NCBI GenBank assembly: GCA_036260935.1
Contig: DATALQ010000049.1
Span: forward strand, 38,881 to 102,880
Length of the DNA stretch: 64,000 nt
From: JAEYOM01 sp036260935
Lineage (GTDB): Bacteria > Bacillota > Clostridia > Acetivibrionales > DTU013
Reading direction: 5' to 3'
The position numbers and the translations under genes are program-made. Each line of letters opens with the position of its first letter. The stretch's first letter is position 1. The notes beneath the pieces were generated by a model. It was not told where the DNA came from. It searched no databases and saw only the letters and a list, made by a program, of their open reading frames with translations. Shown one piece after another: positions 17,492-26,502 of this stretch.

Positions 17492-20400
17492 ATGATGCTT
17501 TTTACAGGCAGAAGCCGGATCAAACGGCAGCGGGACGGCGTTATCGACGGGCAGACCGCTGAGTATAACATAAATCATACACTCAAGAAGACCTTTCTTT
17601 TTCTTCTTTTTGTTTTCGCAGTATTCATCCTCTCGGCGCAGAGTGCGTTCGGAACCAGCTTCGTACCTTCGCCGGGCTCGCCTGATTCGGATACGAAAAT
17701 CAGGCTGGACTGGTCGTCCGTTCCCGGAGCCCAAACATATGTCATCTCCAGGGACAGCGGTTCTGGATTTGCCGAAGTTGAAACAATAGATGTAGGCCAT
17801 GTGCAGGATCCTCTGACTTATACGGATACGGGACTTCAGCCCGAGAAGACTTACAGGTACAGACTGGTTGCGTTATCCGATGCAGGCTCGCCATTACTGT
17901 TGGATAGGGCGTATGAGAAGATCTGCGTCGCGACTACCACGAAAATGATTCGGCCTTACGGCCTTAGGGCTGTATTCGACATAAACTCCAGGACAGCAAT
18001 CTTGAGCTGGAACTGCTCGGGACTTGCGACAGGCAGTGTTATAAACCGGACTGAAAACGGAATTACAACGCCCATATCTACAGCCGACACTACTTCCGCA
18101 GCCATTACTATTGACGGGAGCAGTTCGGTTCGATTCACAGTAAGCTCGACCGCTGTAGGGATACCTGCGTCCAACGCATCGGACCCGATTACCATAATAC
18201 CGGTACAGCAGCCAATATTGCAGGCGGTTTCAAGCAACGGCAGGGCCACGATATCGTGGGACAGCTTTCCACAGATCAGCCTGTTCCAGCTCGAACGCGC
18301 CAGGTGGAATGACACGTCAAAATACTGGGAAAACTGGACCTTGATCAATTCCGCCCTTACAGGCACGAGTACTACCGATACGCCTGCCGAAGGCGGACAG
18401 TACCGGTACAGACTCAGTGCCAAACAGGGCAGCGGATACACAGGCTACAGCAGTATAACCGATCTTACCAATGGGCTGCCTGCGCCTGCGAACCTCAAGC
18501 TTGCTGTTTTGGATACCGGCAGTGTCAGCCTGACCTGGACGAATGGGCCCGGCAATACGGCAAATATACAGATTCTTCGAAAGCTTGCGGATGGTTCCTT
18601 TACTCAAATCAAAATGCTTTCCGGCTCGGAAACGTCCTGTATCGATCAGGTACCCGTTACCAATGGCACTACTTATACCTACCGTGTACGGGCTTTTATT
18701 CCTCCGTCAAATTACTCTCCGGCAGCCGAAGCGAGCATTACCGCAGCACTCCCCGACACGCCGGGGCAGTTGTACGCATATGTGACTTCCACTACCGCCA
18801 TAACGCTTAACTGGACCGACCGTTCGACCAACGAGCAGGAATACCGGATAGAACGCCTCACCAACGCCGGTGTATTCACGCAGATCGCTGTGCTTCCGGC
18901 AGTTACCGGTTCGGCTATCGGCATAACATACACCGACAGTACGGTGCTGGCGGGCGATACATACATATACCGGGTTCGGGCCTGGAATGCAATGGGGTAT
19001 TCACCGTATTCCAATGAAGTAACGGTAAATGCCTGGGATTCAGTCGCCCCTGCTACTCTTGTCGTAACTCCCGTTTCCTCATCGAGGATCGACCTGGCCT
19101 GGAGTTATACAGGCACCGAAAGCTACAATACTATAATCGAGCGAAAGACGGGCACGGACGGCACATGGGCGCCCATCTACACGACGGCGCTGGGGACGGT
19201 TAAATACAGCGATACCGGTCTGGCGGCAAATACAAGATATTTTTACCGCGTCAAGAAAGCGTTGGGAACAGGGTCGGCCGGTATTGCATTTCCGGCCGGC
19301 AATATCGGGATAGGAGCTTATACCTATCTGGGCACTCTCTCACTCACCGGGGCGGCGGATACCGGGAACAGGATATATCTCTCCTGGTCCGGCAACTCCG
19401 CGGGAGCCGATGTCGTCATAGAGAGAAAAATGCCCAACGGAAGCTTCAGCGCGCTTACGACCGTGGGGCCGTCGGCCTATTACTGGTACGACAACACCGG
19501 ACTTGTTCCGAGCGCGTCATATACCTACAGGATCAAGGCCAAAACTACAACAAATGAGTCCCAGTATTCGAGCGAGATTACAGTTCGGAACCTTTATCTC
19601 GAGCCTCCGACGGGGTTGAGCGTTTCTGTGGTTACAAGCTCTGCGATTACGTTGAAATGGACCGATAACTCCAGCGATGAAAACGGCTTTGAAATATGGC
19701 GGTATACGGAAGGCTCCGGTACCTTCACTCTCTACGCCACTGTCGGTAAAAATATCACGACCTTCACCGACAAATTAATAAATTACGGCGTGCGTTATCA
19801 ATACAAGGTCAGGGCTTACGTAGCGTCGGGCAGCATGTATTCTCCTTTTTCGGGCACTGCTTCCGTCGGTATCGGACTGATAAATCCGCCGGCCAACCTC
19901 TACTATGAATATGTTTCAAGCAACCAGATCATGCTTAGGTGGACCGATACCTCGGATAATGAAACCGGCTTCAAGGTGGAATGGAAGAAGGAAATGGAAG
20001 GCGAATGGAGCATATATAAATGGATGGACGCAGGCTATACGGCCTGCCAGGTCACCGAGCTCAATCCCTATACCAAGTATTATTTCAGGGTCAGGGTTTA
20101 CAGCAACACAGGCAGCGTCGACGCGCTGAGCAATGAGATACTCGTTACGACCGCTGTGCCTGCTGCGCCCTCAGACGTAAAGGCAGTATCGCTCTCGGCC
20201 AATCAGGCCAAGATAACCTGGAAGGACAATTCGGACGGCGAGGATGGCTTCAGAGTCTTGAAAAAACCTTCGAACGGGTATTATTTCGAGGTGGTGGCCG
20301 AGTTAAAGAAGAATATTACTTCCTATACCGACAACTTGGTTGTGCCGGGCAGCCTGTTCTATTACAAGGTAGTTTCGTACAATGCGACGGGCTCTTCGGA

Positions 20401-20989
20401 AAGCTTGGAAACAAGTGTAAGGATAAACACAAAAGCCTACTTTTCAGATCTTGGCAGCGTGCCCTGGGCGAGGGACGCCATTGAAAATCTGGCGGGTCTC
20501 GGAGTGATACAGGGTGTAAGAGGTACGATTTTTAAGCCGAACGGAACTATAACCAAGGCCGAATTCACGGCAATAGTCGTGCGAGCATTCAATTTCGACA
20601 CATCGACTGTGGGAAGCCTGGCAGACGTCAGATCGAACAAGTGGTATTACAGGGACATAATGGTTGCAGAAAACCTTGGAATCATATCGGGCGATTCACA
20701 AAACAGGTTTTATCCGGAAACTCCGATAACAAGGGAGGAGATCGCGAAAATCCTGTTCAAGGCTCTCGAGGTATCGGGCAAGGAATTTACGCTGCACGAC
20801 AACTCGGTCCTGGAGAAATTCAACGATAAGAACCGGATATCGCCCGATGCCCTGGCAAGCGTTGCGACACTGGTCGGCGAAGGCATCATTGAAGGTGTTT
20901 CCGACAATGCGATCGGGCCCCGCAATACGGCGACGAGGGCACAGGCCGCGGTAATCATGTACAGGACCCTCAACAGGATCAATAAATGA
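17492..20989 (+). CDS. FN3-repeat surface protein with C-terminal SLH domains
   Basis: A 1165-residue secreted cell-surface protein. A long basic N-terminus precedes a signal hydrophobic segment (FLFLLFVFAVFILSA near residues 32-50). About ten fibronectin type III units follow, each marked by a strand of the form I-x-L-x-W (LDWSSV, LSWNCS, ISWDSF, LTWTNG, LNWTDR, LAWSYT, LSWSGN, LKWTDN, LRWTDT, ITWKDN) and a Y-x-Y-R/K-V strand. Three SLH motifs from about residue 985 (YFSDLG, LADVRS, KFNDKN) would bind pyruvylated wall polymer. ATG 17492 has GGAGGG 5 bases upstream. It probably acts in adhesion or as a surface scaffold. The SigD-type promoter ties it to motility. Confidence 0.9.
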   Translation: MMLFTGRSRIKRQRDGVIDGQTAEYNINHTLKKTFLFLLFVFAVFILSAQSAFGTSFVPSPGSPDSDTKIRLDWSSVPGAQTYVISRDSGSGFAEVETIDVGHVQDPLTYTDTGLQPEKTYRYRLVALSDAGSPLLLDRAYEKICVATTTKMIRPYGLRAVFDINSRTAILSWNCSGLATGSVINRTENGITTPISTADTTSAAITIDGSSSVRFTVSSTAVGIPASNASDPITIIPVQQPILQAVSSNGRATISWDSFPQISLFQLERARWNDTSKYWENWTLINSALTGTSTTDTPAEGGQYRYRLSAKQGSGYTGYSSITDLTNGLPAPANLKLAVLDTGSVSLTWTNGPGNTANIQILRKLADGSFTQIKMLSGSETSCIDQVPVTNGTTYTYRVRAFIPPSNYSPAAEASITAALPDTPGQLYAYVTSTTAITLNWTDRSTNEQEYRIERLTNAGVFTQIAVLPAVTGSAIGITYTDSTVLAGDTYIYRVRAWNAMGYSPYSNEVTVNAWDSVAPATLVVTPVSSSRIDLAWSYTGTESYNTIIERKTGTDGTWAPIYTTALGTVKYSDTGLAANTRYFYRVKKALGTGSAGIAFPAGNIGIGAYTYLGTLSLTGAADTGNRIYLSWSGNSAGADVVIERKMPNGSFSALTTVGPSAYYWYDNTGLVPSASYTYRIKAKTTTNESQYSSEITVRNLYLEPPTGLSVSVVTSSAITLKWTDNSSDENGFEIWRYTEGSGTFTLYATVGKNITTFTDKLINYGVRYQYKVRAYVASGSMYSPFSGTASVGIGLINPPANLYYEYVSSNQIMLRWTDTSDNETGFKVEWKKEMEGEWSIYKWMDAGYTACQVTELNPYTKYYFRVRVYSNTGSVDALSNEILVTTAVPAAPSDVKAVSLSANQAKITWKDNSDGEDGFRVLKKPSNGYYFEVVAELKKNITSYTDNLVVPGSLFYYKVVSYNATGSSESLETSVRINTKAYFSDLGSVPWARDAIENLAGLGVIQGVRGTIFKPNGTITKAEFTAIVVRAFNFDTSTVGSLADVRSNKWYYRDIMVAENLGIISGDSQNRFYPETPITREEIAKILFKALEVSGKEFTLHDNSVLEKFNDKNRISPDALASVATLVGEGIIEGVSDNAIGPRNTATRAQAAVIMYRTLNRINK

Positions 20990-21058
20990 CCTATGTTCCA
21001 GTAGCGGTAATCCCGATTTGGGGAAAGCTTACAGGCTAAATTTTAGTCCAATGGTATA

Positions 21059-21088
21059 TTTACAGTATCGCATAAATACTGGTAAAAT
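21059..21088 (+). promoter_or_regulatory. Promoter of pepF with overlapping inverted repeat
   Basis: TTTACA (21059-21064), an 18-base spacer and TAAAAT (21083-21088). The spacer holds CAGTAT..ATACTG, half of an imperfect palindrome that extends into both boxes, so it could be an operator. Confidence 0.5.
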
Positions 21089-21173
21089 TCATTTTCGGAG
21101 GATATAATATTTAATGAGGCGCCCTCGGACGCCACATCAATATTTCCCGAAAGGGAACCTAAGAGGTGGATTT

Positions 21174-22973
21174 ATGGCCGGTAACAAGTTGCCAGCAAGA
21201 GACGAGATCGAAGCCAGATACAAGTGGAAGCTTGAAGATATCTATGCAAGCGACGCAGAATGGGAAGAGGATTTTAAGAAAGTACGCCGGATGTCCGAAG
21301 ATATGGCCAAATACAGGGGCAAACTTGCCGGCGACATGCAGACGCTTCTCGAGTGCCTGAAGTCCGGCGAGGAAATGCAGGCCCTGAACGACAAGATATT
21401 TGTGTACGCCAGGATGAGGCGTGATGAAAATAATGCGGAGGCCAGATACCAGGCGCTTACCGACAGGGCGATGAGCCTTAGCACGGAGGTATATGCATCT
21501 GTTTCTTACATAGTACCTGAAATCATTACCATAGATGAAGCCATGCTGAGAAAAAGCCTCGATGAGGTCGAAGGCTTTTCGATATACAGACAGTATATTT
21601 CTGAGATTCTGAGGCAAAAACAGCATATACTTTCACACAGGGAGGAAGAGCTGCTGGCCCGATCCGCGGAAGTCGCGGAAGCGCCCTCCGATATTTTCAC
21701 CATGTTCAATAATGCCGACATCAAGTTCGGTTCCATAAAGGATGAGAACGGCGAAGAGATGGAAGTCACCAAAGGCCGTTACAGCAGGTTCCTTGAATCC
21801 CACGACAGAAGAGTCAGGGCTGACGCATTCCATACGCTGTATGGGTCTTATACCGCTATGGGTAATACTCTGGCCTCCATGCTCAATAACGAGATAAAAA
21901 AGGACAAATTCTATGCTTCGGTCCGTAAATACGATTCAAGCCTCAGCTCGTCACTGGACAGTGACAATGTGCCTGTTGCGGTATATGACAACCTCATAGA
22001 TACGGTCAACAGGAACCTGCCGCTGCTGCACCGCTACCTTAAGCTCCGGAAAAAGGCACTTAAGCTCGATGAGCTGCATATGTACGATCTTTACGTACCG
22101 ATAGTTGAGGAACCTCCGAAGCACATTAAATATGAGGACGCGCTTGAAACAGTTAAGAAGGGACTCGCCCCGATGGGCAGCAGCTATATCGGGAGCCTGG
22201 AGAACGCGTTCGAAACGGGTTGGATCGACGTTTTCGAAAACCAGGGAAAAACCAGCGGGGCCTATTCATGGGGTACCCACCTGACGCATCCGTACGTGCT
22301 GCTGAATTATCAGGGTACTATCAATGATGTTTTCACGATTGCTCACGAAATGGGGCACGCGATGCATTCCTATTATACAAACAGGACGCAGCCCTACATT
22401 TATTCGGAATACAGGATTTTTGTGGCGGAAGTGGCCTCAACCGTGAACGAATCTCTGCTTATGAATTACCTTCTGTCCGTCACTTCAGACAGGAAAGAAC
22501 GCGCATATCTGCTGAATCATTATCTTGAGGAGTTCCGTGGAACGCTTTTCAGGCAGACCATGTTTGCAGAATTCGAGAAGATGACCCACGGGCTGGTCGA
22601 AAGCGGCGAGGCCCTTAATGTACAGGAGTTCAGCAGGATATACAGAGAACTGAACGAAAGGTTCTTCAGTCCTGAAGTTGTAATAGACGACGAGATCTCG
22701 ATGGAATGGTCGAGGATACCGCATTTCTATTCGAGCTTCTATGTCTACAAATACGCTACAGGGATCTCCGCGGCGACTTCGCTGTCTCAGCAGATACTGA
22801 AACAGGGCAGCCCTGCCGTAGACCGTTATACCGAGTTTTTGAAGAGCGGCGGCTCCGATTATCCGCTCGAGCTGTTGAAAAAGGCCGGCGTCGACCTGTC
22901 GAAGCCCGGACCCGTTGAGGACGCTCTAAAGATGTTCGGGACGGTACTTGACGAGCTCGAGCAGCTGGTTTAG
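21174..22973 (+). CDS. pepF: Oligoendopeptidase F (M3 family zinc peptidase)
   Basis: A 599-residue cytosolic metallopeptidase. The zinc motif HEMGHAMHS gives His391, Glu392 and His395, and the third ligand Glu419 lies in FVAEVASTVNE, the M3B pattern. The N-terminal half is the helical F-type domain (YKWKLEDIYASD start). Length is usual for PepF (about 600). ATG 21174 follows AGAGGTGG; the longer frame from 21114 lacks a well-spaced site. It cuts short peptides of roughly 7-17 residues in recycling of imported or degraded peptides. An aminopeptidase gene follows 43 bases later, so the two likely share a transcript and work in sequence. Confidence 0.95.
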   Translation: MAGNKLPARDEIEARYKWKLEDIYASDAEWEEDFKKVRRMSEDMAKYRGKLAGDMQTLLECLKSGEEMQALNDKIFVYARMRRDENNAEARYQALTDRAMSLSTEVYASVSYIVPEIITIDEAMLRKSLDEVEGFSIYRQYISEILRQKQHILSHREEELLARSAEVAEAPSDIFTMFNNADIKFGSIKDENGEEMEVTKGRYSRFLESHDRRVRADAFHTLYGSYTAMGNTLASMLNNEIKKDKFYASVRKYDSSLSSSLDSDNVPVAVYDNLIDTVNRNLPLLHRYLKLRKKALKLDELHMYDLYVPIVEEPPKHIKYEDALETVKKGLAPMGSSYIGSLENAFETGWIDVFENQGKTSGAYSWGTHLTHPYVLLNYQGTINDVFTIAHEMGHAMHSYYTNRTQPYIYSEYRIFVAEVASTVNESLLMNYLLSVTSDRKERAYLLNHYLEEFRGTLFRQTMFAEFEKMTHGLVESGEALNVQEFSRIYRELNERFFSPEVVIDDEISMEWSRIPHFYSSFYVYKYATGISAATSLSQQILKQGSPAVDRYTEFLKSGGSDYPLELLKKAGVDLSKPGPVEDALKMFGTVLDELEQLV

Positions 22974-23016
22974 TTTAGCAGGCAATTAAAATCTAATATA
23001 AAAGAGGATAGGACAT

Positions 23017-24132
23017 ATGACAGATCAACGTATCAATGTACTTGCAAGGAATCTTGTAAATTACTCCTGCGACGTAAAACCAGGAGAGAAGGTCCTTATA
23101 GAAGCAAAGGGCTTCGAACTCCCGCTTACGAAGGCGCTTGTGGCAGAAGTATATAAAGCGGGCGGTGTACCGTTCGTTACCATAAAGAACGACGAGATAA
23201 CGCGCGCTCTGCTAAACGGCTGCAATGAGGCTCAGATCAGGCTTATGGCAGATTTCGAGCTTGCAAGGATGAAAGAGATGGACGCTTACATCGGCGTCAG
23301 GTATGCCGACAATTCGAATGAGCTCGGCGATGTACCCGAGGATAGGATGAAGCTTTACCAGACTCTTTTCAACAAGCCCGTCCATTCGGAACAGAGGGTG
23401 GAGCACACTAAATGGGTCATCCTGAGATATCCCAACGCCGCTATGGCTCAGATGGCCGAAATGTCTACCGAAGCCTTCGAAGATTTCTATTTCGATGTCT
23501 GCAACATGGATTACGACAGAATGTCGCGGGCCATGGACGGATTGGTCGATATTATGAACAAGACCGATAAGGTCCACATAGTCGGAAAAAATACCGACCT
23601 GACCTTCTCCATAAAAGGGCTGCCGGCGGTCAAATGCGACGGCCACAGAAACATACCCGACGGGGAGGTTTACACGGCGCCCGTGAAGACCTCGGTAAAC
23701 GGCAGGATAAGCTACAATACTCCCTCCAAATACCAGGGCTATACCTATGAAAATATCACGCTCGATTTCAAGGACGGCAGGATCGTAAACGCCGCCGCCA
23801 ACGATACGGAGAAAATCAACAAGGTGTTCGATACCGATGAAGGCGCAAGGTATGTCGGTGAATTCTCGTTCGGTTTCAACCCGTATATCGAGAAACCTAT
23901 GAAGGATACGCTTTTCGACGAAAAGATAAAAGGCAGCATACACTTTACGCCGGGCTGCTGCTATGATTCCTGTAATAACGGCAATAAATCGGCAATTCAC
24001 TGGGATCTGGTATATATCCAGAGACCCGAGTACGGCGGCGGGGAAATCTGGTTCGACGATACGCTCGTAAGGAAGGACGGGTTGTTCGTACCGAAGGAGC
24101 TTCAGGTGCTTAACCCCGATAATTTGAAGTAA
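23017..24132 (+). CDS. M29-family aminopeptidase (AmpS/PepS type)
   Basis: A 371-residue aminopeptidase of the thermophilic M29 family. The N-terminal domain contains VLIEAKGFELPL, the middle GEVYTAPVKTSVNGRI motif (with a metal-ligand Glu), a GEFSFGFNP stretch, and the C-terminal pair IHWDLV with His and Asp ligands of the dinuclear cobalt or zinc centre. All expected ligands are visible. It releases N-terminal residues from peptides and probably acts after PepF. AGAGGATAGG precedes the ATG. The 430-base region behind it holds repeats and no gene. Confidence 0.92.
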   Translation: MTDQRINVLARNLVNYSCDVKPGEKVLIEAKGFELPLTKALVAEVYKAGGVPFVTIKNDEITRALLNGCNEAQIRLMADFELARMKEMDAYIGVRYADNSNELGDVPEDRMKLYQTLFNKPVHSEQRVEHTKWVILRYPNAAMAQMAEMSTEAFEDFYFDVCNMDYDRMSRAMDGLVDIMNKTDKVHIVGKNTDLTFSIKGLPAVKCDGHRNIPDGEVYTAPVKTSVNGRISYNTPSKYQGYTYENITLDFKDGRIVNAAANDTEKINKVFDTDEGARYVGEFSFGFNPYIEKPMKDTLFDEKIKGSIHFTPGCCYDSCNNGNKSAIHWDLVYIQRPEYGGGEIWFDDTLVRKDGLFVPKELQVLNPDNLK

Positions 24133-24154
24133 AAACGTGATAAGCGGCGGATTT

Positions 24155-24223
24155 CAATAGATTTCTGCAAGGCAGAAATGTTACATTAGTGAAACATTTC
24201 GCCGTAGGCGAAATATATTGTCA
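24155..24223. repeat. 69-base structured repeat, copy 1
   Basis: The first of two near-identical 69-base units. It has terminal CAATA/TATTG inverted ends enclosing three hairpins: TTTCTGC-AAG-GCAGAAA, ATGTT..AACAT with inner CA/TG pairs, and ATTTCGCC-GTA-GGCGAAAT. It begins 23 bases after the aminopeptidase stop. The layout folds like a four-way junction and resembles REP/MITE-type elements, but no family is assigned. Confidence 0.8.
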
Positions 24224-24340
24224 AGCGGCGCCTTTCCGCTCCTCATTTATGAGGTATAAACTCCGGTGCTCAAGGCTTGCTTTCCTTGAACTCCTTGCTT
24301 CTGACGTTTTTACTGTAAAAGTCCCACAAGCTTCGCATTA

Positions 24341-24409
24341 CAATAGATTTCTACTACGTAGAAATGTTACATTAGTGAAACATTTCGCCGTAGGCGAAAT
24401 ATATTGTCA
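24341..24409. repeat. 69-base structured repeat, copy 2
   Basis: It matches copy 1 except in the first hairpin, which reads TTTCTAC-TAC-GTAGAAA: one G-C pair has become A-T on both sides while the loop is free to differ. This compensatory change shows that pairing is conserved. The copies are in direct orientation, 186 bases apart start to start. Weaker similarity continues after each copy (GCTTCTG..CTTT.ACTG words), so the duplicated unit may be longer. Confidence 0.8.
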
Positions 24410-24418
24410 GATTTCAGT

Positions 24419-24461
24419 CGTAAAAATCCTCACATATTTGAAATATGCTGCGGTTTTTACG
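24419..24461. repeat. Inverted repeat in the intergenic repeat region
   Basis: CGTAAAAA and TTTTTACG (8 bp) enclose CC/GG and the central palindrome CATATTT-G-AAATATG, forming one long hairpin of 43 bases just after repeat copy 2. The remaining sequence to 24565 contains GGCGGCGCC-type palindromes and no gene. Confidence 0.6.
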
Positions 24462-24565
24462 CTTCATCTTCCTAGTACTGCTCGCTTCTGGAACTTTCAC
24501 TGGAATTGCTTATAGGCGGCGCCTTTCGGCGTCAAGCCGCGCCTTTATAGATTTTGTGAGGTCGT

Positions 24566-25705
24566 ATGGATAACTGGATGATCGGCACCAGGATGGTCAT
24601 TTTGCTATACTGCATTCTGCGTTATGTCAGGGGGGACATGAGAGACATCCCCCTTGTCGTAATTATGATACTCGCATATATTTCGACCTGCATGGTTTCG
24701 TACATATTCAAGAACAGCCTTGCCAAAAAGGCCTCACGGCTGTTTTCTGTCGCGATCCTCATCTTTTCGGCAGTGTCTGTGAACATATTGTTTATTCTTC
24801 TTGTCAGTGTAGATATTATTGAATTAGTTTCATATTATACTGAAAACAACAAACTGATCCTGTTTTTCACAGCTCTGCCCACATTCTTCTGCAATAGCGG
24901 ACTTCTGGCGGAATATGCCGGGTACGGACTGCTTAGCTGGTTTATTTATACTGTTTCGAAGAGGCATTATGATTCGCTGGTACTTCTTAAGAAGGCCAAT
25001 GAAGAATTGCGCGACCGTAACGAAATATTGCTGAGCAGGCTCGATGCGGGAAGCGAGTATGAGGCCCAGCTGCGGTATCTGTCTCAGATAGAAGAAAGGA
25101 ACAGTCTGGCCCAGAAGATACACGACAAGGTGGGACACACGCTGGCAGGCAGCATAATACAGCTGGAAGCGGCCGGCCTGATAATAGATAAGGACACCGG
25201 GAAAGCCTCGCAGATGGTCGAAAATGTTGCCGAAAATCTGAAGGAAGGCATGGAAAGCATACGTTCGACGCTGAGACAAATAAAACCCGCGCCCGAACAA
25301 TTGGGAGTGAATCGCATCAAGCTCATACTTGAAGAGTTTACCTTGAACAGCGGCATAAAAACGAATTTTTCGTACCAGGGCAGCCTTGAGGTCGTATTGC
25401 ATATCCAGTGGAAAATTATTCTCGATAATATCAGGGAAGCTTTAACGAACGCCCTCAAGTATTCGACAGCAACACGGATAGATATCAGACTTGAAGTACT
25501 GAGTAAACTTATCAAGGTGGAGGTTCACGATAACGGGAAGGGAGCCATTTCAATAAAGAAGGGGCTTGGCTTGGCCGGTATGGAAGAAAGGACTGAAAAC
25601 GCGGGAGGAAAGCTCATTTTGGACGGTTCCAACGGGTTTTCGGTAATCACGCTGCTGCCGTCTGCGGCGGGGGAAGCAGCAGCTGCGGATTTAAACAGGG
25701 ATTAA
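24566..25705 (+). CDS. NarL-type sensor histidine kinase
   Basis: A 379-residue membrane sensor. Residues about 5-140 contain four to five transmembrane helices without an obvious extracytoplasmic sensor. About 145-175 is a coiled-coil linker. The HisKA_3 dimerisation domain has the phospho-acceptor His186 in QKIHDKVGHTL. The HATPase domain (about 285-370) shows DNIREALTNALKYS (N box) and HDNGKG (G1 box). Sensors of this intramembrane type often detect membrane or envelope stress. The response regulator starts 15 bases later and an ABC-2 exporter follows, so it probably induces that exporter. GAGGTCGT precedes the ATG. Confidence 0.92.
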   Translation: MDNWMIGTRMVILLYCILRYVRGDMRDIPLVVIMILAYISTCMVSYIFKNSLAKKASRLFSVAILIFSAVSVNILFILLVSVDIIELVSYYTENNKLILFFTALPTFFCNSGLLAEYAGYGLLSWFIYTVSKRHYDSLVLLKKANEELRDRNEILLSRLDAGSEYEAQLRYLSQIEERNSLAQKIHDKVGHTLAGSIIQLEAAGLIIDKDTGKASQMVENVAENLKEGMESIRSTLRQIKPAPEQLGVNRIKLILEEFTLNSGIKTNFSYQGSLEVVLHIQWKIILDNIREALTNALKYSTATRIDIRLEVLSKLIKVEVHDNGKGAISIKKGLGLAGMEERTENAGGKLILDGSNGFSVITLLPSAAGEAAAADLNRD

Positions 25706-25720
25706 ACGGAGGATTGAAAT

Positions 25721-26362
25721 ATGCCTATCAGGGTTCTGATCGCGGATGACGACGCTTTGATAAGAGAGGGAATGAAGATCATATTGCAGACGGATGAAAG
25801 ATTCGAAGTCGCAGCCTGTGTAGAGAATGGGCTGAAGGCGGTTGAATACTGCGGCAGGGAAAAGGTGGACGTTGCACTCCTGGATGTCAGAATGCCGGTG
25901 CTGGACGGGTTACAGGCAGCACGTGAAATTTCGCAGAAATCTGAAACCAGACCGTTGATCCTTACGACCTTCGATGATGACGATTTTATCGTAAATGCGG
26001 TAAAAAACGGCGCCAGAGGGTACCTGCTGAAGGGCAGCGCTCCGTCGCGCATCATGGACGCCATTCGTATCGTGCATGAAGGCGGGACCGTTATGCAGGA
26101 TGTTGCCATGGATATCATCAAGAATGAACTTTCGGCCGGCAGGAAGAGCGCTATTCCGGAGGGGCTGCTGACTGACCGCGAAACAGAGATTGTTACGTTT
26201 ATCTCAAAGGGTCTGTCAAACAGGGAAATAGCAGCAAAACTCTTTATGTCCGAAGGGACAGTCAAAAACTATATTTCCGCGATACTGGACAAGACGGGCC
26301 TTGATCATAGGACACAGATAGCCATCTATTATCTGACCGGCGAAAAGGGGAACGCCGAGTAA
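25721..26362 (+). CDS. NarL/LuxR-family response regulator
   Basis: A 213-residue regulator. The receiver domain (1-120) has acidic residues DDD at 9-11, phospho-acceptor Asp55 in ALLDVRMP, Thr in LTTFDDDD and Lys in LKGSAP. The C-terminal LuxR helix-turn-helix (about 148-210) is TDRETEIVTFISKGLSNREI followed by AAKLFMSEGTVKNYIS. It is the partner of the upstream kinase, with CGGAGG before the ATG. Two stem-loops follow (26368-26384 and 26415-26458), so the exporter genes probably have their own promoter or depend on read-through. Confidence 0.95.
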   Translation: MPIRVLIADDDALIREGMKIILQTDERFEVAACVENGLKAVEYCGREKVDVALLDVRMPVLDGLQAAREISQKSETRPLILTTFDDDDFIVNAVKNGARGYLLKGSAPSRIMDAIRIVHEGGTVMQDVAMDIIKNELSAGRKSAIPEGLLTDRETEIVTFISKGLSNREIAAKLFMSEGTVKNYISAILDKTGLDHRTQIAIYYLTGEKGNAE

Positions 26363-26414
26363 GAAGAAGCGGCGACCTGCCGCTATTACTTTTGTACATT
26401 ACTAAAGTCATATA

Positions 26415-26458
26415 AAACGGTTACCTTTCGTACTAACGGAAGGCCGCCGTTTTTTTTA
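26415..26458 (+). terminator. Intrinsic terminator after the response regulator
   Basis: AAACGG..CTTTCG and CGGAAGG..CCGTTT pair as an imperfect stem followed by a run of eight T. A smaller hairpin AGCGGC-gacct-GCCGCT lies just upstream at 26368-26384. Confidence 0.75.
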
Positions 26459-26502
26459 TTATTAGGATGTAAGCGAACAAATTGTATTTTAGGGGTGTTT
26501 AT

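Noticed and set aside
21100..21173. A riboswitch in the pepF leader
   Set aside because: Small hairpins such as TTCCC-gaaa-GGGAA are present, but no known riboswitch core could be matched.
23212..24000. A 262-codon minus-strand frame inside the aminopeptidase gene
   Set aside because: It is fully antisense to a well-supported M29 enzyme, has no ribosome site, and its composition is that of a mirrored coding frame.
24155..24409. CRISPR array
   Set aside because: Only two units, 69 bases long with a 117-base spacing and internal hairpins, and no cas genes. Not a CRISPR.
24189..24515. A 108-codon frame in the repeat region after the aminopeptidase
   Set aside because: It is made almost wholly of the two structured repeats and their flanks, with no ribosome site; coding is unlikely.
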